The notes under the pieces were generated by a model. It saw nothing but the letters and a program-made list of their open reading frames with translations. It ran no database searches and was not told the origin of the DNA. The position numbers and the translations under genes are program-made. Shown here piece by piece: positions 59,301-64,000 of a stretch of DNA of 64,000 bases (its first letter is position 1; every line of letters begins with the position of its first letter). This stretch comes from Schizochytrium sp. CCTCC M209059 (lineage: Eukaryota; Sar; Bigyra; Thraustochytrida; Thraustochytriidae): NCBI GenBank assembly GCA_000818945.1, contig KN805370.1, positions 1,424,498-1,488,497 on the forward strand. Direction: 5' to 3'.

Positions 59301-60640
59301 CGTTTTCTGAGGGCCTTCCAATGGCCATTCTCGAGGCAGAGATGGCGCACATGGCCGTCGTATGCACAGACGTGGGCGGCTCACGGCAAGTCGTCCCGGA
59401 CGCGCGCTCGCGCGCACCGCCACGAGACCCCGTAAGTCTGGGCAATGCACAGATCCTCACACTCTGTGGCTACTATGAAGAAGCCGATGACGCGAAGCTT
59501 GACGACCTGCTATTGAGCACCAAGGCCCGGCGCGGTCGCGAAGCGATCGGCGAGGCCAACTTCAAGCTTGCGATGAAGGGTCACCAGGAGACGGCTACCT
59601 ACGACAAGCACCACGACGTCATGCTGCAATACGCAACTGATCTCGAGGATCCTTCGGGTGTAAAATTGAATCCGCCTCCATACTCGGTCAAGGTCTTTAG
59701 TCCCATCAATGTGCAGGTCGCAACCGCGGGTCCGGAGAAGAAGAGGCGCGGCAAAAAGTCCAATGCTCAGCTCAAACAAAAGTCGCGCTCAAAGGCACCT
59801 ACCTCTGGCAAGTCGAACAGGTCGCGCGGACCCTTTGATGACGATGCCCGTTCCGCCGTTTCTCGAACCACTGCGCACACGCCGCGCACCCCTCATGGCA
59901 AGTCATCGTATGCCGAGACAGAGCCCGAGGCCTTTGAAGACGAGGACTTTTACGAGGACGATAATGATGATGACTACGGCCAAGACGACGAGGACTATGA
60001 GGAGAGCGTCTTTACGGATGTGGACGGCACGCCACTCGACGATCTCGTGCCCCGGGTGGTGCAGCGGAGCTCCATGCAGCTTGACATGGACTACGTTCGC
60101 AACGTGCGTCATGGGTCGCACCATCCGGACGAAGATGAATATGGCGTGTCCCCCTCGCCCTTTCGCAGTGGCGCGACCTCCTTGAGACCCATGTCGAGCG
60201 TGATGGCCGCTTTCCGAAGGAACTCGGCGACGCACTCAGCCAACGGTGAGCGCCGACAGTATGAACAAGATCGTAGCTTCGGCCACACCACAGGCGGGCG
60301 CGCAGAGACGCCGCTGCAGCGCGCGGCAACATTGCTTGACCTGGATGGGGATGGGACACGCTCAGGAAGGTCTGGCCCAGCTTCTTCGTCTCGAATCAGT
60401 GCTGGAATTCTGTCGTTGTTTCGCTCATCAGGACCGCAAGAAAGGCCGCCCGCGTCGGCAGCTCCTGGTGACCACGGGTCGCAAGCGCTTTCGTTTCGGA
60501 CGCGTGAGTATTCCGAGGACGATCTGGAAAAGGGCATTTACGGCGGTGCGAGGAGCAAGTACGGCGATGAGGATCTGGAGGCAGACTTTGACGACGAAGA
60601 AGATGACGACGCTAGCGACTCGCGGCGGCGAAGGAGGTAA
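53396..60640 (+). CDS. Giant multipass membrane protein with C-terminal GT4 (PelF-like) glycosyltransferase
   Basis: 2,414 residues in one exon. The N-terminus (1-125) is a putative extracytoplasmic domain with NYT and NIS sequons, then TM1 (ILGAVGFAFLWVLLYIGI) and a basic Arg-rich stop. Between about 300 and 940 some 15 further hydrophobic segments form a polytopic core. A soluble region (940-1530) follows, then a GT-B fold: the N-lobe starts VDVIVDASATLFYVSGGVTTC (about 1531), continues with ADLYHSSHHGIGALKA and VIVWDHGILLRERLD, which resemble PelF-type GT4 enzymes, and the donor lobe (about 1880-2010) has SFSEGLPMAILE, giving the E-x7-E pair E1972/E1980. The tail is Asp/Glu- and Ser-rich. 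A nucleotide-sugar-using polysaccharide synthase at a membrane is likely; the sugar is unknown. ATG 53396 opens the frame. Confidence 0.85.
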   Translation: MSGSECSVDAFAWVEASQHAPTTLDWSLNGKLAPNFNRNQVTIVVPVLKLDGLLPVACRDSEVIAAGTLLDGSQQNYTGQWSEQDLGYRIIVNAPVGINSLNISLDNRYVTTLDYSPLEPEVRRNVLYTILGAVGFAFLWVLLYIGIDSCRRYRRRRRLRRRDQARVAGKDGPDLESEPESVDFEDQESGRSSGSGVSMKYTNLLRQQRPEKRTREVQQMQLKAHREIRDAAMVKFKTFLPEDPMAVAVWLETSVCHLEDFKQVYGITLFDIARQTHTYLLQKLRPGGAKGMSWEMPEWSRMALIRDGYFFVIVVMAELILEGFTGSGVFTSAQMSRGTKDMVTIALAVGLSCVLPFMMSMSRNASPFLYQLVLASVPTVLCRDLTGGIICASVAGAIAFVITICIHQWNAVLAALVGLIAFEFGLFMLFATMLYLFRVPDPHVQLAGGRNPIYLFLVVLVMMVPFTLNRLIHKDSDYFWVGIHATSMFLAITVMAIRIRVLAKAWNLWLPGLLRLASEMKQGDVTENLASRTRRDREEALWIVNRKIPDSDQWKPYEETATAGFWEYYGMAMEELRKTAIGTPERRSGELFDSNANEIVHGVLYFVILSFSAVPLFFSKGTSSTVSRGVLFAMIAFLFSAGTIELFVGQIADAKQQENHELLIPASKRIVRVIEQKMHHARLEAYGRVICSYQLTVLRWFILATMVVYLLEPAALFVTLPFSTGYNLVLFAMISRMFLSGYADRAHVAVIMGILVGAFVFFLFSVITLYSTQIAPLVVLTCLAIRALRYVALSYATFDSSAPMLVSNMILDITRASFVHMILTISTAVLSFWAGEAAMLKINESFFSKASTTSSAAIFASALAATVLANVVVYGFYPFMRLFRLRSLVEWDELVEYRVTCFLAFLAGFVYLYLSPLSLGALLGFVTATIIYAHTVRHLVLQPRNTWHNTIDPNDIPMTSGKRILDGGGLTQVKPEIREQQLADKLRTGRINAVPLIFENGGLGDQLLDFIDRKRHLFSRSALRAIVPAAGGASSTANVNYDYRATAEDEAHTFLQSIILNLLETLIGDCRAGNTIVHLCDQNILYKEGFMAIGIRRKQANSKLGGGARSGAAAPNRQPQGADAMMITKNGTTWRASPLWRSQANNRLNIYVGVDPSLLRTHKQALADQDPATDMALGRIAECMLHEFVEDATRSHALASVSELAMLEARRDGFLPRSTRWQLDRMAASRLDRLTHTRDQTDPEVERRNANAKRLPVGWRFDKASWVETCSVQKELALEIGDYCDTLLEKSRHKGLRRFFCGSGRRQCSIFYRWMYVFTSVSLRLWYIGLRGDMQVHREVCAYIKHVNITPFPIGNINLLLFVHKFFARPLFLLTIHTFAWSCTPLYIQCKGRSERGRLKPPHAKLGLDTPGRAADVLALKEAARATIFEVHELRDDGQTMVPGMLASVLDEIILTRMKELQPYWAERRRMCRGRMPFLKFSRGTERLLEQQLKPPTKTMETTTLAHTAQDLLIMGGAGSSHKTIHPARADKVDVIVDASATLFYVSGGVTTCLMQLINHEGVNEDFNLHVLAEVASNSTPRIAAPTRCVSSIHPIPLHDVTSSPESSIHSSRPYFDLALRKKRTTSWVLRARFHPLLRELIRGCCELQGVDDRSSQVNEYFSEVVVALYEFFEQYDWNTAWTDGLTWRVWVQTWLTILEEKPTSVQRLWAPSLPGLQESLIFFSQTLRSLCCELPRADLYHSSHHGIGALKAIVHKQRFKSRVIVWDHGILLRERLDQLCADDCLLNPFTRNAIIGLTRLTARLVYNTADLICPCTDTNMYRSWICLIAGRPSHGPFAKRIQPISNGTQPLDDQLQYKPIRGFYEDPKLDEAEGPVVDPEHVHVVALSHVLRIKDIVNAIKAAHHIVYTRGVSVYRLHIFGGLDKDPKYTAECKQAITDLKLEPYVTLHGLGAKLTVLAKGDLFINSSFSEGLPMAILEAEMAHMAVVCTDVGGSRQVVPDARSRAPPRDPVSLGNAQILTLCGYYEEADDAKLDDLLLSTKARRGREAIGEANFKLAMKGHQETATYDKHHDVMLQYATDLEDPSGVKLNPPPYSVKVFSPINVQVATAGPEKKRRGKKSNAQLKQKSRSKAPTSGKSNRSRGPFDDDARSAVSRTTAHTPRTPHGKSSYAETEPEAFEDEDFYEDDNDDDYGQDDEDYEESVFTDVDGTPLDDLVPRVVQRSSMQLDMDYVRNVRHGSHHPDEDEYGVSPSPFRSGATSLRPMSSVMAAFRRNSATHSANGERRQYEQDRSFGHTTGGRAETPLQRAATLLDLDGDGTRSGRSGPASSSRISAGILSLFRSSGPQERPPASAAPGDHGSQALSFRTREYSEDDLEKGIYGGARSKYGDEDLEADFDDEEDDDASDSRRRRR

Positions 60641-61467
60641 ATCGCGTATGCGTTGCGTCTGCACTTTGATAGCGATGAAAATCCCGGATTGTCCGAGGAC
60701 GTGGCAATCCCTTTTAGGAATTTGCACTAGCAACTAGAATAAATGTGTATCTGTTTTTGGTTATACTCATAGTCTTGGAATTCTCGGAAAGCTTGTGTTG
60801 TGATGCTGGCGCGTGTAGGCGTTGAGAGGCCTGCCATCCGTCCGAGTTCCAGGGGCCGGCCACCCACATCACAGTTGCGAGGAGGGTGGAAACGCCAAAT
60901 CTTGCACCAAGGATTTTGACAATTTCGCCAGACTTTCACTACAACAGCAACAGCAATACCAACAATCTTGGGAACTTTAGAGGTGGCGGCGCCGACCAGG
61001 GGAGCGGGTGGACAACCGTGGGCGGCGGAGGCCGCTTCTCGCAACCTTCGCCAACTTCATCCGTGGCGTCTGGACCTGCCTCGGCTCGGCAACGTCTCCA
61101 GCACCACCACATCCTGGCCTCGCCCGGGGAGAGCTCGCTCGCTCGCTCGTCGTCTCCTCCTCCCCGTCCTCCCCCGCAAGACAGCCCGGGCGGCCCCGCC
61201 AGAACAGAGCCAGAACGAGCGCGGAGGAGAGCAGGAAAGTGGATCTTCGCGCGGCGGCAAGTGGAGCAAAGCGCGGCGGCAAGTGGCGCAACGCGGGCCC
61301 AAGTGGAGCAAACGCGGCGCGGCACGAGAGCAGAGCAGAGCAGAGCAGAGCAGAGCAGAGCAGAGCAGAGCAGCAACTCCGCGCCGAGCGAGGATTTCTC
61401 TGCGCAAAAGGAGGCCGTCGCGGCTGCCGGAATCTCCGAAAACCAGGAAATCAGAAATGCCAAGGTC
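60641..61467. other. Leader region of the capping-enzyme gene
   Basis: The capping frame is open back to a TGA at 60823 but has no ATG before 61468. Translated, it is Gly/Ser/Pro/Arg-rich and then runs through the AGAGC microsatellite. It is treated as leader; a spliced upstream exon cannot be excluded because several AG dinucleotides lie near 60980. Confidence 0.5.
61327..61373. repeat. (AGAGC)n pentanucleotide array in the capping-gene leader
   Basis: About nine AGAGC units. In the capping frame each three units encode QSRAE, so it would add a repeat if translation began upstream. Confidence 0.93.
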
Positions 61468-64000
61468 ATGGAAGTCGGCGTTGGAGGCACGCTAGTGGAG
61501 CTTAAACAAAACATCTTCGGTCTCGTGAGCGGACTGGAACTTCAGTCTGCGAACGGCACGCTCGAGGTCGTGGTTGTGACCAAAGTGCTGGCCTCAGGTC
61601 TTGTGCTTCTGCGCTGGGGCCTGGCACGCGAACCAGAAAAAGACGGTCCGCTCATTATTCTCGATCTCAATGGCGTGCTCGTGAATCGGCCAAACTTCAA
61701 GGACCGTGGCCGCCACGGGCCTTCCGGCAGTCGCCCGACCTTTACGCGGCGGCCCTTTTGCGATGAGTTCATCCACTTTTGCATGGAGCACTTTCATGTT
61801 GGCGTGTGGTCTTGCGGCAAAAGCCAGAACATGGAAATGGAACTCTTTGATGCGTACCCGGGCCGGGTGCTCTTTCAATGGGACCAGGAGAAGTCCACCA
61901 ACGAATGGCCTCGGAGGTCCGTCGTGTCCGAGGCAAAGCCCCTTTTCCTCAAAGATCTAAACAACATCTGGAGCGTCTTTGAAGGCCGCTTCACGGCTGC
62001 AAACACCTTGCTGCTCGATAACCACGCGGAAAAATTTGAGCGCAACCCTGTGGCAACCTGTGTCCTGGTTCCAGACTTTGACCCGCAACATCCTGACAAC
62101 ATCTTGAGCCCCACGGGTGACTTTTGCCGCGCGCTGGCACAGTACGCGACAGAAGCGACACGAGAAGGAAGTGCGCGTCCTGCAAGTCTGGATTCTATTC
62201 AGCAAGTCTACCTGCGCGATCGTCTGGCGACCGTCTTTACGTCGAGCGAGGTCATGAAGAGAAACTGCCCGGACCGTGATGTTGGCTTTTACATGCAACA
62301 TCGCGACATACCGGGCCCGCGTGCAGAGCCTTTCCGACTCTCCAAGCTCCTTTCCGTTGGGCAAGAGCACAAGCGCTGGGTCGTCTGCGAGAAGTCGGAC
62401 GGCGTGCGCCACATGCTTCTCGGCTTACCCGGGCCCGGACGCGAATGCTTTCTTGTCGATCGCGCATGGAAGTTCCGCTACGTCGGTTCCTTCGAGGCCA
62501 ACAATGCGGACGGTGATGGACTCGATTCCAAGGATGACTGGCTTCTGCTGGATGGTGAGATTGTTGCTGAAAATGGGTACCTTATCTTTGACGTCGTTCG
62601 CCTCGGCGCGCGAGACGTGGGTGCTCTTTCGGATTTACGCGAACGCATGAGCCTTTGGCGCGACTTTCGTGGCGATCGTAGTTCGCTTGGTAATCTTTCT
62701 TTGATTGACAAGGTGTTCGTAGACCTTTGTGAAATTTCGACGCTGCAAGAGGCGGCACACACCTTTACCTACCCACACGTGGGCGAGGTGTCTTGCGACG
62801 GTTTGGTGCTTACTCCTCTGCAAAAGAATTATTACGAGTACACGGTCATCAAGTACAAGCCCGTGGAAGAGCTGACGGTGGATTTTCGCATCTTCACTCG
62901 GGATCTCAATGGTAAAAAGCCTCGCGTGCCATTATACTTGTCAGACCATGTCACTGTCGCAGGGCGATCTGGAATGACAGACATCGAGACTAGCGAGGGC
63001 GTAGTGGACGATGCGTTGCGTGATGAGATCAATCGACATGGAGGCAATCGCGGGCGCGGCGGATCGCGAAAACCGTCCAGCACGATTGTGGAATGTCGCT
63101 TTGACAAAGACTTGGGCGCATGGCGCGGGGTTCGCGGACGTTTTGACAAGGTTCGCCCGAACTCTCTCCGAACGGGATGGAGCGTTATCGAATCTGTTGC
63201 TGAAGCCGTTTCTGTCGAAGACCTCATTAAGCGCGTCGAGGCACTAGTGCAAGAATACCCGGAAGGCGTCATTGAGGAGAACGAGGTCGCCACGGTCGCT
63301 GCGCACTATAATGAGCGGCAAAGTGAGCGAAACAATAAGGGCAGGGATCAGCTCGATGCAGGCATTGCGAATCTGCGCAAGTTAAATAATTGGGCGAAGG
63401 CAGTCATGATTCACGAATGCTGCATGGGCAAACTGACGAACGGTCCGGAGACAAAGTCGTCGTCCGCGAGTCTGCCAGGTATTCCCAAGATGCTGGGACC
63501 AAATTCGAGAAATATGAGCCACAAGGCCATTCGCGAAGCGGAGCGCGCGCAACCAAAACGTCAGGCACCTATGCGCATTCTAGATTTGGCGTGTGGGCGC
63601 GGAGGGGACCTTGCCAAGTGGCGTGTGAGCGCGGCATCAATTCAATCATATGTCGGGGTCGATATTGCAAGCGTGGCACTGGAGGAGGCGCGTCGTCGCG
63701 CCCCCTCCGGCAACCAGTACGTCTTTGTGGAGGGAGACATCTCCGATCCTGCACTAGTGGATCATGAAGCCTTCAAGGGCCAATCTTTTGATGTTGTAAG
63801 CACCCAGTTTGCCTTTCATTATCTATGTGGCGAGGAAGATCGCTGCGAGCGCTTCTTTTCGCTCTGCAGCAACGCGCTCTCCAGTCCTACGCAGAGTGTG
63901 GAAGGACAGGACACTTTCGAGCCGCTTTTGCTCGTGTCAACTACGGACGCCGACGTCCTGCACGCACGCCAACCCAATTTCTCCAACAAGGTGTGCGCCG
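61468..64000 (+). CDS. Fused HAD (FCP1/SCP-type) phosphatase - mRNA guanylyltransferase - cap guanine-N7 methyltransferase (3' partial)
   Basis: 844 residues in one open frame, running off the window. (1) About residues 60-220: NIF/FCP1-type HAD domain, nucleophile motif LIILDLNGVLVNR (D66), VGVWSCGKS, PLFLKDLNNIW and TLLLDNHAEKF; the usual second Asp is Asn (DLN) and the later DD is DN. (2) About 260-600: nucleotidyltransferase with EKSDG (K309, GMP-binding lysine), FLVDRAWKFRY, LLLDGEI, DGLVLTP...YTVIKYKP and WRGVRGRFDKVRPNS, i.e. motifs I, III, IV, V and VI of mRNA capping enzymes. (3) From about 620: LRKLNNWAKAVMI, ILDLACGRGGDLAKW (D706), YVGVDIA and VVSTQFAFHYL, as in cap N7 methyltransferases. 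It would add and methylate the mRNA cap in the nucleus. No HCxxxxxR or tunnel-type RNA triphosphatase is present; the HAD domain occupies that place. ATG 61468 (G at -3 and +4) is the first Met. Confidence 0.9.
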   Translation, partial: MEVGVGGTLVELKQNIFGLVSGLELQSANGTLEVVVVTKVLASGLVLLRWGLAREPEKDGPLIILDLNGVLVNRPNFKDRGRHGPSGSRPTFTRRPFCDEFIHFCMEHFHVGVWSCGKSQNMEMELFDAYPGRVLFQWDQEKSTNEWPRRSVVSEAKPLFLKDLNNIWSVFEGRFTAANTLLLDNHAEKFERNPVATCVLVPDFDPQHPDNILSPTGDFCRALAQYATEATREGSARPASLDSIQQVYLRDRLATVFTSSEVMKRNCPDRDVGFYMQHRDIPGPRAEPFRLSKLLSVGQEHKRWVVCEKSDGVRHMLLGLPGPGRECFLVDRAWKFRYVGSFEANNADGDGLDSKDDWLLLDGEIVAENGYLIFDVVRLGARDVGALSDLRERMSLWRDFRGDRSSLGNLSLIDKVFVDLCEISTLQEAAHTFTYPHVGEVSCDGLVLTPLQKNYYEYTVIKYKPVEELTVDFRIFTRDLNGKKPRVPLYLSDHVTVAGRSGMTDIETSEGVVDDALRDEINRHGGNRGRGGSRKPSSTIVECRFDKDLGAWRGVRGRFDKVRPNSLRTGWSVIESVAEAVSVEDLIKRVEALVQEYPEGVIEENEVATVAAHYNERQSERNNKGRDQLDAGIANLRKLNNWAKAVMIHECCMGKLTNGPETKSSSASLPGIPKMLGPNSRNMSHKAIREAERAQPKRQAPMRILDLACGRGGDLAKWRVSAASIQSYVGVDIASVALEEARRRAPSGNQYVFVEGDISDPALVDHEAFKGQSFDVVSTQFAFHYLCGEEDRCERFFSLCSNALSSPTQSVEGQDTFEPLLLVSTTDADVLHARQPNFSNKVCA

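Noticed and set aside
1..64000. tRNA, rRNA or snRNA genes
   Set aside because: I looked for tRNA B-box-like sequences and familiar snRNA and 5S patterns in the intergenic regions and found none convincing; a covariance-model search would be decisive.
13576..64000. A defence or biosynthetic gene cluster
   Set aside because: Neighbouring genes have unrelated roles, alternate in strand and have their own promoter gaps; nothing indicates co-regulation.

Overview
This is nuclear DNA of a eukaryote, most likely a protist. The genes are monocistronic and mostly intronless, lie on both strands, and encode eukaryote-only products: IFT20, a kinesin, the kinetochore protein CENP-I, a fused mRNA-capping enzyme, a MORN-repeat protein and a WRKY19-type zinc-finger protein. 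One gene has two short GT-AG introns. GC-rich compact genes, a ciliary gene set and long GC-rich intergenic stretches full of tetra- and pentanucleotide repeats fit a heterokont such as a thraustochytrid or other labyrinthulomycete. That lineage is an inference from style and content; no marker gene in the window fixes it.

Layout: 0.5-4 kb, a mitochondrial-type ClpB/Hsp78 disaggregase and an SDR oxidoreductase whose 3' end is tandemly duplicated. 4.9-9 kb, a secreted Cys-rich protein, IFT20 and a METTL21-like methyltransferase with introns. 9.3-22 kb, a large STAND (NPHP3/TEP1-like) NTPase, a protein kinase, an ankyrin-like/methyltransferase protein and a four-TM glycoprotein. 22-25.5 kb, a repeat-rich intergenic block. 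25.5-43.4 kb, a CxxC protein, CENP-I, a mitochondrial small-subunit regulator (Bot1/mS35-like), a UBZ-finger protein, a kinesin, an aspartoacylase-family enzyme with a large unknown C-terminal half, and a giant IQ-WW-zinc finger-SAP-MORN protein. 43.4-50 kb, a gene desert of microsatellites with one assembly gap. 50-64 kb, a polyQ zinc-finger protein, a 2,414-residue multipass membrane protein ending in a GT4 glycosyltransferase, and the 5' part of a capping enzyme that runs off the window.

The genes are not an operon or an obvious cluster. IFT20, the NPHP3-like STAND protein, MORN repeats and kinesin would all fit a ciliated or zoosporic cell; CENP-I marks a conventional inner kinetochore. 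The most unusual item is the capping enzyme: one open frame (61468 to beyond 64000) joins an FCP1/SCP-type HAD phosphatase domain, an mRNA guanylyltransferase and a cap guanine-N7 methyltransferase, with the HAD domain where an RNA triphosphatase normally sits. Several other proteins are unfamiliar domain combinations, and the intergenic DNA contains perfect hairpins and inverted microsatellites worth testing.
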